13,657 nucleotides of DNA from Isohypsibius dastychi (taxonomy: Eukaryota; Tardigrada; Eutardigrada; Parachela; Isohypsibiidae): the NCBI GenBank assembly GCA_034696485.1, contig JAQIWT010000933.1, forward strand, positions 1 to 13,657, in the 5' to 3' direction. Within the stretch, counting starts at the first letter, position 1, and each line of letters opens with the position of its first letter. Under the pieces are notes generated by a model. The model made no database searches. It was given only the letters and a program-made list of their open reading frames with translations, and was not told the DNA's origin. Position numbers and translations under genes: made by a program. Of the stretch, positions 1 through 8,889 are shown piece by piece.

Positions 1-7
1 GGACGGT

Positions 8-40
8 ATATTCAGGAACCCTCGAGGGTTTCTTGAATAT
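8..40. repeat. Near-perfect palindrome at window edge
   Basis: The two halves of this 33-bp stretch are reverse complements apart from one or two positions, centred on CTCGAG. Each arm carries a TTCnnGAA module (11-18 and 30-37), the pairing unit of heat-shock-factor sites. The sequence shows only the symmetry. A regulatory role is a guess, because no gene is recognised beside it. Confidence 0.4.
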
Positions 41-290
41 CAAAAAAGCGCTTAGGTTTTTTGCTGGTATATTTTTTCGTTTGCATCCGGGCCACCCCTA
101 TCCCCACCCTAACAGAAGCTTCACGTCTCGTACCCAACTTGTGGACTGGTGGAGAACGCCTTTTGGTACCAAGTCCACACTGGATGCTGGAATGTACAGG
201 TTTGCATAATACACAGCCATATACATCGTGAAACAGTCCATGGAATCGAATCCAGACATACTGTACATCATACATTGCGCAGCAGTCTTC

Positions 291-620
291 CAGGTCCACA
301 CAGTCTACAGAGTCCACCAAGTCCACACAGTCCACCAAGTCTACCAAGTCTACCAAGTCCATCAAGTCCACAGCGATCCACCCAGTCCACACAGTCCACA
401 CAATCCACAGCGTACCATCCAGTCCACACAGTCCACACGGTCCACCCAGTCCACCATGTTCACACAGTCCACCAAGTCCACACAGTCCACCAAGTCTACC
501 AAGTCTAGTCCACCAAGTCCACCAAGTCCACACAGTCCACCAAGTCTACCAAGTCTACCAAGTCCATCAAGTCCACAGAGTGCACCAAGTCCACCCAGTC
601 CACATAGTCCACACAGTCCA
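291..620. repeat. Minisatellite with 9-bp period
   Basis: About 330 bp are built from a 9-bp unit close to AGTCCACCA or AGTCCACAC, with CCA/CTA and ACC/ATC variants. A longer block (about 50 bp starting near 321) recurs near 526 almost unchanged, so there is a higher-order repeat of roughly 205 bp. Because the unit is a multiple of three and lacks stops, several frames on both strands stay open and give VHTVHQVYQ-like or GLCGLGGL-like strings. These are best read as by-products of the repeat and not as genes. Confidence 0.9.
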
Positions 621-738
621 TTATGGCAGCCCCGACAGGCCAAATTCAACCGTGAGTTGACTAAGTCAAGTCAGTCAAGTTGATAGTGTTAGAATAACCA
701 AGTCGACTCGGTGGCACCGGTGAACATGGCTAGGTAGA

Positions 739-768
739 GAGCAGTCACGAGCAGTCAAGAGCAGTCAA
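739..768. repeat. Three tandem copies of a 10-bp unit
   Basis: The unit GAGCAGTCAM is repeated three times in a row with one or two changes. It shares the AGTC core with the larger minisatellite to its left and may be a decayed outlier of the same repeat-prone DNA. Confidence 0.6.
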
Positions 769-1699
769 CTGCATAGAATGTGTGGTTTGTAAGTGAGAGC
801 AGAGTATTGAATACATACAGTCGAGTTTTAACTCGGTTCAGCAAGTTGAGATTCGAGATTCAGTTAGTTGAAAATACTACGTGGACAGATACAGTCAGGT
901 CCATAACTCCAATTCTAGAAAGGTCAGCATTTCGATTGACGCTGTAAGCACCTTCCAGTTTAGCCAGCATAGGCCTGAAAATGACCATAACAGCAGTCAT
1001 GCACACACGCTTTTGAACGCAAAACCGCCGATCTGCCTTTATTTTTGTGAAGATTCCAACCCGCGATCAAGCCAATATCAATTGTATTCTGTGTTTTATT
1101 TTGAGAAAATTTGAACGCAGTTCACCTGTAACAAAACATCGTTTAGATCGCCATGTATCGTACATCAAAACAGTGATCACACATGCGGAAAAATGAAATT
1201 AGGACAGAATTTGCACAGTGTATGGTTATGCTAGCTAGTGTATGCCAGCTCAAAAAGCACAAAAAATGAAGAGTAACCCGCAATTATAGAATAGAGCAGT
1301 AGCTTCAGAACAAAGAAATGTAACTATATATCTGGTCTAAATCTGGAATATCTGGTCTGCGGCGCCGAATTCCCAGTTCGTTGTCAAGTTCGTTTACATT
1401 TTACAGGCAAAACTGTCGTGGGAATCGCCACCTGGTTTGGAGCTCCCCTTTTAGCCCGAGACTCATACATATCTGAGTCCGAGATCACAGAAATATTGTG
1501 GAATATCAACTCAGAAAAGTTAAAGTTTATCACAAAGCGGTAAATCCAGTTCTGTTTCTAATCATAAATTTCGGAATACTTTCATGCTGCTGAAACTTCC
1601 GAGAAACTACCCTCTCCCCCAAAAAGTGGACAAAATGCGTGAAAAACTGCACCAGTGTTTGGCAGTGAGATTTCGGATGCGAAACTGACAACGAACTGG
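769..1699. other. Gene-free stretch left of the HECT gene
   Basis: I see no convincing coding sequence, RNA gene or mobile element here. Short open frames exist (for example 881-1114, plus) but have no recognisable motif and no splice context. The part nearest 1699 must include the 3' untranslated region of the minus-strand HECT gene. I do not see a canonical AATAAA on the minus strand within the first few hundred bases. Confidence 0.5.
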
Positions 1700-2815
1700 T
1701 CATCGGAATCCGAAGTGCTGGTTTTCCGTAAAACAGTTGTCCAGCGCGGCATGAAATTCTTGCTCCGACGAAAATCGATCATCCAACTCCACTGTTCCAA
1801 AGCACGTTGCAACTTCTGGCAATCGAGGGACATCGGATGTGCCGGCAGAAAAACGAACACGGTGGGGTTTCGGCGACGGGATAAAAATGGATCCAGCGAA
1901 AAAACGCAGGCCGCTTTCCAGTTTGTGCTTGTCACAGTTTGCCAGATAAGTCTGCAGCCAATCCCAAATCATTTGTTGGTTCAAGGGCAGAGCTGCGACA
2001 TCTCCAGGATCAAACTGGTCGAGAAACTCTTTTGCCGTTGTCACCGTGCGATACAACGCCTGCTCCATCCCCAACCAACAACCACTACGTTTGATCTCCT
2101 GTCAGTAAAGCACATTGAATTGAACCGTTTCTTTCTTGCACACTATTCAGTAAGACTTAAACTATCAAATCATAAAGACTCACGTATATGACAGCGCCTT
2201 CGTCAAACCCGTCCCTGATCAAATTCAAATTGTATTCACGGCTATGAATGAGCTCTTCGTCCACAATGAACTGTGCCAAATCAAGCTTGCTGAACGTTGA
2301 AAATCTTGAAAGCTGTCAAGACAAAATCGTTATCATCAACCAAATTTGAACAAGCAATCTACCTGATAGAGAGTAGTTCCGATCCATGCTTTGAAGTATT
2401 CAGAGTTCATGGCAGCCGATAAATTTTCGTTTCTCATAATATCCCCAATCACATGACTGATTCCCGGTGAAAGGTCATGCACAATATTCCTGTCGAAAGG
2501 CAGTCCAAACCAGTGACGAAAACCATACTGTGGAATCCACTGAGCCCAAGCATGACCGTGAATGAAACCATACAACAACATTCTCCCAAGACTACGCAGT
2601 ACTGCTGCTGATTCCAGAGACGTCGCTCGCGATGCCGAAACGAGTTTTTGGCCACTGCCCTCAAACAACGAACCACCAATATCTGCATGCTTGTATTCCG
2701 CAAAAGCGCGGAAGATTGGGTCGGTCTGACGATGTCTGAAACTCGACCTCAAATTCTCGAAGTTGTCTAAAATCGTGATCTGGATCACTGATCCAAAAAA
2801 AGTATTTGTAGTCAT
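1700..2815 (-). CDS. HECT-type E3 ubiquitin ligase, HECT domain only
   Basis: Three coding exons join in frame: 2363-2815, 2184-2312 and 1700-2098, with introns of 50 bp (2313-2362) and 85 bp (2099-2183). The product is 326 residues if it starts at the ATG at 2815. HECT ligases accept ubiquitin from an E2 on a C-terminal cysteine and pass it to a substrate. The sequence shows an N-lobe with ADIGG (about residues 45-49) running straight into LFEG, then LGRMLLYGFIHG. The C-lobe ends in LPEVATCFG, where Cys293 fits the catalytic position, followed by the usual short tail ending in HFGFR. The pattern resembles the G2E3-like branch more than NEDD4. The helix normally found between the D-x-GG and LFEG motifs (REFF-like) appears to be missing. 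There is no substrate-binding domain. The true start is uncertain, because an upstream exon may join in frame (see 2832-2969). An in-frame TAA lies upstream of 2815. Confidence 0.8.
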
Positions 2816-2831
2816 TGTAGTTGTGTATAGC

Positions 2832-2969
2832 TCATGGTTGGTCGAAACTTATCGAAGTCTTTGTAGCCTCATGGTTAACGGTAGTCGCTAAAACAACATA
2901 GTGGCCGGCCTTATCAAATTCCTCCCAATTCTCCTCGTTGATTTCATTTTGGTCCGAAGGGGCTGCCAT
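2832..2969 (-). CDS. Possible first exon of the HECT gene
   Basis: A 45-codon open frame starts with ATG at 2969 (MAAPSDQNEINEENWEEFDK and onward), rich in acidic residues and with coding-like composition. If a GT at 2879-2878 (weak donor GTTAAC) joins the AG at 2781-2780, the first 30 codons (2880-2969) run in frame into ITILDNFENL of the HECT domain. This gives a 344-residue protein in which the first HECT strand is intact. A second junction, GTTTCG to the AG before 2787, also keeps the frame. Both donors are poor, so the link is inferred. Alternatively the frame is an upstream ORF or unrelated. Confidence 0.4.
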   Translation of the reverse strand: MAAPSDQNEINEENWEEFDKAGHYVVLATTVNHEATKTSISFDQP

Positions 2970-3279
2970 CGCGTTTGCGTCCAGCTCGGAATTTTTCTTA
3001 CTAAATACACCGTACTCAAAATCTGTTGAACAACAGGGTATCGAGCTTACACACAGAACTTACAAAAAAACTGGAGCTATAATTGACGTGAATAATCATT
3101 TAGTAATTAATGATCATGAAAGGAAATCGAGTGATAATAAACAATTTGTTGTGAATCTGATCAATTCAAGTAGAAACGGGCTGATAGTTGACAACAGTAG
3201 AATTTTCACAACTCCCCTATTAACCAAGTGAAAACAACAGGCCGCAATATGAAAATCCCTAGCATGACTTACCGTAGCG

Positions 3280-6200
3280 TCAGATCCCGAAGAACCGATC
3301 TCGTGATGGAAAGACACAATTGATATCAGCTGATCCTGAACACGAAGCGCAGTCTTCATGGCAGGGTAGACATTTGGTCTGCCGATGATCAAAGTATTCA
3401 TCTAAGACAAGAGGACGAGGTATGTTAATAGAGCGAAAAACAAATTCGAGCAAATTGTTAAAGGGCAAAACATACGAGGTGAACTGCATCCATCGCTGGT
3501 TACGGCAGCCGATGCGGGCACACATTTCCGGTTATTGAAAACATGGTCCGTCTGACAAACCGTGCAGGTTGTCGGCGAAGAACACAGCATGCACTTGTTC
3601 GGGCACGGATTACATGAGAAGGTTTTGTTATTAGAAAAGAATCCTGGAGGGCAGGTCAAAAGACAGTGGGAATTATGGAAGTAGTAACGAGCGAAACACG
3701 TATCACATTCATCCAAACTCGGACCGTGGCATGTTTTGCAGGACAGATGGCACGAGGGGGTTACAGGTGCAAGTTTGTCATCAGGTGGCTTGGAAGGGGA
3801 AAGGAGCTGTTTGTCCAGTGGGTCATCCCTCGTTCCATAAACCACAACGGACCATGAAACAAGGAAACTATTCGGCTGCGAGCCGGAAGGACTTCCATCC
3901 AAAATTTCAATCTTCCAGGTGCCGGCCGGATTTTCACCCCAGAACTGGACACTCATGAACGGCCAGTCATGAAATCCATCCCGACTGTTGTCCAGCGGTC
4001 GCGGAGGTAAGAGTATACTACTTGTTCCTCTCGGGGAAGTCACCCGGATGCTCAGGGTGCCTCGGTGTTGGGCATTGATGGACAAAACGACTTGAACGTG
4101 TTCCAAAAAGAACACAGCATTCTGATTTGGCTGGCATCCGTCTGTCGTGACCTCCACTGCCAAACGACCCCTCATTACGGGCCTAAAACGAAAATAACGT
4201 TTGAGGAAAGTAGGGATGAAAAACTATCCAAAAAATTGCCCAACTCACAACTGCTGCACAAACTGCTGAGAATGACAGACATGTTGCTCCGGCACAGTGA
4301 TCCACTTTTCAGCTAACTGAACCATTTTGTCGGCATCCATCAATCCATACCCGAATTTATTGCTCACTATAAAACCGAACACGAAGATATTAAACGTTAT
4401 CAGCTGATTTAAACAGCTCAAGATGAATTAAAACTGACCTTTTCGTCCCATGGCATTAGTAGCCCAATTATCATCAATCAACGGTTCCGGCCTGGCAGAC
4501 AACATTGTCAAATACTGGAGATCCCGCCAGGTTAACTTTGGATTAGCCTCCAAAGCTAATGCGATAATTCCAGCTGCCAAAGGAGCGGCTGCCGAGGTTC
4601 CGGTATGTTTCAGTGTACATGCCTGCATCCCATTATTCGGCATATTCAGGTCAGTTGTGACGATGCTTCTTTGCATGTTATTTCCGCTGCTGTAAGTTGT
4701 TGCAAGGGTAGATGGGCATTCCTCAAGATACCATGGTTCGGAACCATCCTCAGCGGCACTGCTGATACTAATGGTCCAAATACTATTCGTATATCCATCA
4801 CAGCTGCAACTGTCGTGACTTTTCCCGCCATTGCCAGACGCCCAGACAAATATGGATCCAAGACCACCACGACCCTATCCAAAAAAACCATTAGTGAATA
4901 AGGCAATCAATTACTTAATTAAAATTAATCAATAGAGTTAATCAGAATCAACGAAGAGAAATATCGAATGATTTGGTAGACTGAAGTTATAAATTACCTG
5001 CGAAATACCATTCTCGAATGCTAATTTGGCCAGTTTTCCCGGTCCATCAACTGTCTGACCGTCGTCATTTGGTCCCCAGCTTGCGCTATAAATGTGAACG
5101 TCTTGTGGATTGAGACTCAGCGCTGTTGCTTCAACACTATCGTGAACATCCCCGTCTAACATTCGGACACCTGAAAAATGAATATTCGTAAAAACATAAC
5201 TTTACGTTTCAAGTTCAGTACGATAAAAACAGACCTCCGATATGAGCATTGTACGCAATTCCAACGCCACAAATATCGTTTCCGGCCACTGCAGCTACTT
5301 CACCAGCACAGCGTGTTCCATGTTTATTATTGCCGTCATCCGTTGGAGTAGGGTCGTTATCTTTCCCGTTGATATCAAGACTGGCCAAAGGATACTGTAA
5401 AATTTTAAATCGTCAGTTCAAAGTTAACACTCGGCAATAAAAATATTCGCACATAATTTTGCTGTAAATCAGGATGATTCGGTTGAACCCCATCGTCCAA
5501 AATGCTAACTGCAACACCTCTGCCGGTATAATTCCGTCTCCAAGCTTTCTCGACGTTCATGTCAAAGCCCCCTCTCGCCCCTTTATGCTGTAATACACCA
5601 GTTTTTGATGCAAATAATCCAGACCATGTAAAAAAACCAACGTACCAGATACCATTGCTCAATATACAATGGATCTTTGAACAGGAGATTCGCTTTTCTC
5701 GCCGCGTAATTCCACTCGAACGATCCCTCATCCCCGGAGCTGTCTCCAAAATCTCGCTTGTTGCGAATCTTGTGGTCTTGCTGTTCAGACCATAAAACCT
5801 GGTGAAATTTATAAAAGTCATAAAAAATGACAACATGACAATGTGATGAGACGATTATCCGTACATCGGGGTCATCCTTCAGATTTTGGACAGCGGCTGA
5901 TGCATCCGTCAGAGAACGCTTTGCTATCCGTGGAGATTCCAAAAGATAATAGTCCTCCAAGGTACCAATCTGATGAGGAAAACAAAACGACTGAAAAATC
6001 CAGCCGAAAAGAGTTCAAATCTTATTCACCGGAAATCGCAGTTATTAACACAATTAACTACCGAGCAGCCGGAAACCAGAGATATACAAAGCGCAACAAA
6101 ATTCATCGAAAAACTGCCAGCTTTTGTACCTTCAAATAAAACTGATATGTAAAACCTCGGGAATATTACTAGCTGACCCTAATCATGTCATGTCAAAAAA

Positions 6201-6562
6201 GTGTTAACGTTTCAGCTCTGGCGGAAGTACAATCTTTTCGGCGGTTAACTAATTAACCCAAGTTTCACAGGATGCACAAAAGCATTTCATTCGACTCTCA
6301 AAATGTTCATTTTACAAACGCTGGTACGCATGTTGACTTTTCAAACACATCCGCTATGGAATCCTCGGATCTGATGACATTTCAGGACGGTGCTTACCTG
6401 TCCCAGAAATTCACACGAATGCCTTTTCGCCAAGTTTCTGGCTTTTTCATGTCCTCCTGGAACATGAACGGCAAACTGATTCGAAAACACTTGGTCCAAA
6501 GCGAGCAAGGATGAGATCACAGCAGAAAACAGGGGAATTAACAGAAATAAATACTGTGCCAT
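3280..6562 (-). CDS. Furin/PC5-like proprotein convertase (subtilisin/kexin family)
   Basis: Ten exons join in consistent phases: 6398-6562, 5865-5969, 5646-5798, 5453-5587, 5235-5394, 4998-5170, 4439-4874, 4249-4366, 3476-4182, 3280-3401; 757 residues. The enzyme cleaves proproteins after basic residues in the secretory pathway, using calcium. Order: signal peptide (1 to about 22, start chosen at 6562 because [12 protein letters not shown] follows; an ATG at 6625 would add 21 residues); prodomain ([12 protein letters not shown]) with inner site RIAKR73 and activation site RNKR105; catalytic domain with Asp172 (ILDDG), His211 (HGTRCAGE), oxyanion Asn312 (WASGNGG) and Ser391 ([13 protein letters not shown]); P domain about 450-600; Cys-rich furin-like repeats about 625-750. 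The usual RRGDL of the P domain reads HRGTL (521-525). There is no transmembrane segment, so a secreted form is expected. The gene reads complete and intact. The orthology group (furin, PC5 or PACE4) is not resolved. Confidence 0.95.
5970..6397 (-). other. Large first intron of the convertase gene
   Basis: This 428-bp intron (donor CAG/GTAAGC, acceptor CTCATCAG) separates the signal peptide and start of the prodomain from the rest. The other eight introns of the gene are 58-123 bp. Nothing coding is recognised inside it. A plus-strand frame at 5843-6139 overlaps it but looks like chance. Confidence 0.8.
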
Positions 6563-7086
6563 ATTGGCGAATAGTCCGCATCTCGTGATCACATTCAATG
6601 GCCAACACACTTTCCAGATAATCATCCAATTAACAACAAGCCCATGAAAATTAAATCCAGATGCCCGAGATGCTGCGTAACAACTTCAGAGACAAATGAA
6701 TTTCCGGAACAGGCTCACAATCGGGAAGACGTGTGAAACAGCGTTACTCCATAAGGTTAATAGATCCCAGTTTCTTCAAACTTCAGAGAGTCATGTTATT
6801 CCACGTGAAACTGCCTGACAAACAGTGAAACTCCGGCAGCTCGAACCGCAAATACAAAACAACAAAAAGATGAAGGTGAAACGCAAACGATGAAGAAAGC
6901 TGAACTGGTTTGTTGCCATCACACGTCACTGCAGAGAGCATGAGTCACAACTCATAACATTAATACCTGGGCTTTACTTGTACCGAAAAACAGTATTTTT
7001 ACCTGCTACAGTACAATCGCTAAAATTATCCCATTTAAACCTGCTGAACAGCCTTCCTAAAAAGATGAACGACAAATATCCCAACT
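6563..7086. other. Upstream region of the convertase gene
   Basis: No coding sequence is recognised. The 5' untranslated region and promoter of the minus-strand convertase should lie here. The one site that stands out is ATGAGTCACAACTCAT at 6940-6955. It is a perfect 6-bp inverted repeat around CACA and contains TGAGTCA, the consensus for AP-1 (bZIP) binding. No clear TATA element could be assigned. Confidence 0.4.
6940..6955. promoter_or_regulatory. AP-1-like palindromic site
   Basis: ATGAGT and ACTCAT flank a 4-bp spacer, and TGAGTCA lies inside. It is about 380 bp upstream of the convertase start codon. Binding is an inference from the motif alone. Confidence 0.3.
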
Positions 7087-7094
7087 GCAATTTC
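7087..7094 (+). repeat. Left target-site duplication GCAATTTC
   Basis: This exact 8-bp sequence is repeated at 7479-7486, directly outside the other end of the inverted-repeat element. This is what a transposition event leaves behind. Confidence 0.75.
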
Positions 7095-7478
7095 GGTGAT
7101 CTGGGATTATACCTCCACCTGATTTTCGGACCCCTGAAGTGTTTTTCAGATTCAACTTATTTTTCTGATTCAGAAAACGTATGTTTTTCCACGGAGTGAG
7201 GACTTCCGGCGGAAGTCAGTTTTGCTTGGGGGGACTGTCCGGAGGTTCGGGGGTGACAATGGATTTGAATTCTCCCGGGGGTTACGGGGGCGGAGCCTCC
7301 GTAGGGTCGGGGGTGTAGGGGTTTGTACATATTCTGTCCACACCCCAAGCAAAATTAATTCCGTCGGAAGTCCTCACTCCGTGGAAAAACATACGTTTTC
7401 TGAATCAGAAAAATAAGTTGAATCTGAAAAACACTTCAGGGGTCCGAAAATCAGGTGGAGGTATAGTCCCAGAACATC
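7095..7478. mobile_element. Non-autonomous foldback element (MITE-like)
   Basis: The element is 384 bp with terminal inverted repeats of about 130 bp (about 7095-7230 and 7345-7478). The inner 100 bp of the arms are nearly identical, for example around CTGATTTTCGGACCCCTGAA. The ends read GGTGATCTGGGA and, on the other strand, GATGTTCTGGGA. It is flanked by the exact 8-bp duplication GCAATTTC, and a GC-rich palindromic centre lies near 7290-7310. There is no transposase frame, so it needs a helper in trans. An 8-bp duplication fits hAT, P or Merlin. The GG start leans to Merlin, but that is weak. It sits 8 bp from a candidate poly(A) signal of the ZCCHC10 homologue, in the space between two genes. 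Confidence 0.85.
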
Positions 7479-7486
7479 GCAATTTC
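7479..7486 (+). repeat. Right target-site duplication GCAATTTC
   Basis: It matches 7087-7094 exactly and abuts the right terminal inverted repeat of the foldback element. Confidence 0.75.
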
Positions 7487-7493
7487 ATCTTCC

Positions 7494-7499
7494 TTTATT
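7494..7499 (-). terminator. Candidate poly(A) signal AATAAA
   Basis: On the minus strand this reads AATAAA, about 135 bp after the stop codon of the ZCCHC10 homologue. That is a normal distance for the 3' end of a short untranslated region. Confidence 0.5.
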
Positions 7500-7632
7500 C
7501 CATTTAAATGTTTGACCATGTTAAATACTTGTACACATGAGAAAAATTGAAAAAAAACTTCGTATGCTTGCTATCTCCTCATAGCAGCATTACGGGAAAA
7601 AGTCTAAATGACACATTAACAGGATGGAAATA

Positions 7633-8301
7633 TCAAGCTAACACTGCACCTCTCGTCTTATTTTTCTTCTTCTTCTTCGTCAAACGAGCTTTCCCAGATG
7701 TAACAACAGAATCCAGATCAGCTTCTCCATCCTTTTCCGAATCCGACGAAGATGAGCTAGACGAAGAGGACGAGGAATCAGAAGAGGATGACGAACTACG
7801 TTTGCGGTCAGACTTTCTTTTGGATCCCGTATCCGAACTTGATGAGGTGCTCGAGCTGCTTCCCGAAGAGCCGGAAGAAGACGACGATGAACGACGTCGC
7901 TTACGCATCTCGAAGGCTTCTTTCCTGTGGATGCTTGATGAGCCAGCAACAAGAGAAATATCAGCGCTGAAAACTTACATTGTATTCACTTTTTGCTCTT
8001 CCTCTCGTTGTCTGAATTCCTTCTTCATCTCAGCTGTACGAGACTGCCGAACGAGAATCTTTGGTGGGTTTGTACATTGATATGTCCAATGTCCTTAAAA
8101 AACCAAAGTAACAACCGAAATCCGATAGATAATCATATTCCCACCAGTCTGAAGACACTTCTGGCACGTAATACTCTCTGGCGCTGGCTGGCTAAAACAG
8201 GCAATTGTGAAGATGTGGATAAACACATGGAGCGCTTGTTACCTTTTCCTAGCAAGGGCTAGTCTGGTCAAAACTGATCCTGGAGCCGAAGAAAGAGGCA
8301 T
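7633..8301 (-). CDS. ZCCHC10: ZCCHC10 homologue, CCHC zinc knuckle with Ser-rich tail
   Basis: Four exons join in phase: 8243-8301, 8145-8191, 7979-8093 and 7633-7924; 170 residues, against about 190 in mammals. Introns are only 51, 51 and 54 bp. The knuckle CQKCLQTGHWTYQC has the C-x2-C-x4-H-x4-C spacing (Cys29, Cys32, His37, Cys42), and GHWTY is the family signature. It is followed by RQSRTAEMKKEF, matching the conserved RPSRTAELKK segment. Residues 86-140 are a low-complexity Ser/Asp/Lys tail typical of nuclear RNA-processing proteins, ending in a Lys-rich stretch that could serve as a nuclear signal. The family's biochemical role is poorly known; nucleic-acid binding through the knuckle is expected. 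The start at 8301 gives an N-terminus about 15 residues shorter than in vertebrates before the knuckle. Acidic plus-strand frames opposite the tail are shadows. Confidence 0.92.
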
Positions 8302-8422
8302 TCTCAGAATTATCGGATGCAGTTGGGCTGCGTTCAGTGTATGTTTCAATTTATAAATCACTAATTTAGTGAATTGGTTAACTCGCAAACATAAATAAGG
8401 CAAATCGTATATTGGTAGCTGA

Positions 8423-8463
8423 CCCCCTCTCCCCACCCCAATTCCCAACATCCCCCCCCCCCC
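8423..8463 (-). promoter_or_regulatory. G-quadruplex-type run upstream of ZCCHC10 homologue
   Basis: Read on the minus strand there are five G-tracts (12, 3, 4, 4 and 5 G) with loops of 5, 4, 1 and 3 bases, which satisfies the usual four-tract G4 rule. It lies about 120-160 bp upstream of the start codon at 8301, on the coding strand, so in the likely promoter or 5' untranslated region. Folding or function is not shown. Confidence 0.5.
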
Positions 8464-8493
8464 TCGACGCGAGTCACAAACTGGAAACCACAT

Positions 8494-8683
8494 TTGGAGG
8501 CAAAACGATTTTCACTTCTTCGAATTTTCAGCGCGTCAGGAGTATCCATTTCTTCGCGACTGCAATTGCTCCAGTTGATCTTCCATATCTGCCTGTGTGC
8601 TGTTACGGTGCATGGATCAGGCGCAAGCTTAAAAGGAGCGTTGAAATTTGTCCATGCCAGTTGTAGAAGCGCAAGGTTGAAGG
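8494..8683 (+). CDS. Possible divergent first exon, hydrophobic N-terminus
   Basis: An open frame from ATG at 8494 runs 63 codons and ends at a good donor (GAAGG/GTAAGT at 8684). It encodes a basic start, a hydrophobic stretch (LLQLIFHICLCAV, about residues 25-37) that could be a signal or anchor, then a short Ser/Lys/Arg-rich part. It points away from the ZCCHC10 homologue with 192 bp between start codons, which would suit a shared promoter. I do not recognise the protein and cannot find the next exon. It may be a chance frame with a chance GTAAGT. Confidence 0.22.
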
Positions 8684-8739
8684 GTAAGTCATCGTGGCTC
8701 TACATTCTCTCAGTTTTTCTTGACTTCAGCTGATTTATT

Positions 8740-8889
8740 TGGGAGGACGCGATTTAGCGGGTTCTAAAAGTGGAGGTTTGAGGTGTAGGTTGGATTAAGC
8801 TTTTTCCTGCCTGGAGCCAGTCTCAAATTCTTAAAACGACCTACACTTCCAACCTCCACTTTCAAGTCACGCAAAATCGCGTCCTCCCA
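8740..8889. mobile_element. Short hairpin element (MITE-like), 150 bp
   Basis: The left arm starting TGGGAGGACGCGATTT and the right arm are reverse complements over about 55 bp, including AAAGTGGAGGTT and GTGTAGGT, with a loop near 8800-8830. It has no coding capacity. No clean target duplication was found; TTAT occurs on both sides but offset. It lies just after the donor of the possible plus-strand exon, so it would be intronic if that exon is real. Confidence 0.7.

Noticed and set aside
291-620. CRISPR-like array
   Set aside because: The units are contiguous 9-mers with no unique spacers, and the window is eukaryotic.
12-683. Long open frames on both strands (173, 119, 151 and 95 codons)
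   Set aside because: They exist because the 9-bp repeat lacks stops. The translations are pure repeat and have no splice or start context.
1582-1935. 117-codon minus-strand frame running past the HECT stop
   Set aside because: It is a different frame from the conserved HECT reading. The family motif and the terminal HFGF end at 1700.
1655-2191. 178-codon plus-strand frame
   Set aside because: It lies antisense to the HECT C-lobe and crosses its intron. It has no motif, while the minus strand matches HECT with proper splice sites.
3114-3401. 95-codon minus-strand frame starting exactly at the last convertase exon
   Set aside because: The Cys-rich repeat is in another frame, and phase continuity from exon 9 selects that one.
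4065-4695. Plus-strand frames opposite the convertase catalytic exons
   Set aside because: They are shadows of a well-supported minus-strand gene and contain no motifs.
7547-8080. 177-codon acidic (Glu/Asp-rich) plus-strand frame
   Set aside because: It is the complement of the Ser-codon-rich tail of the ZCCHC10 homologue and crosses its introns.
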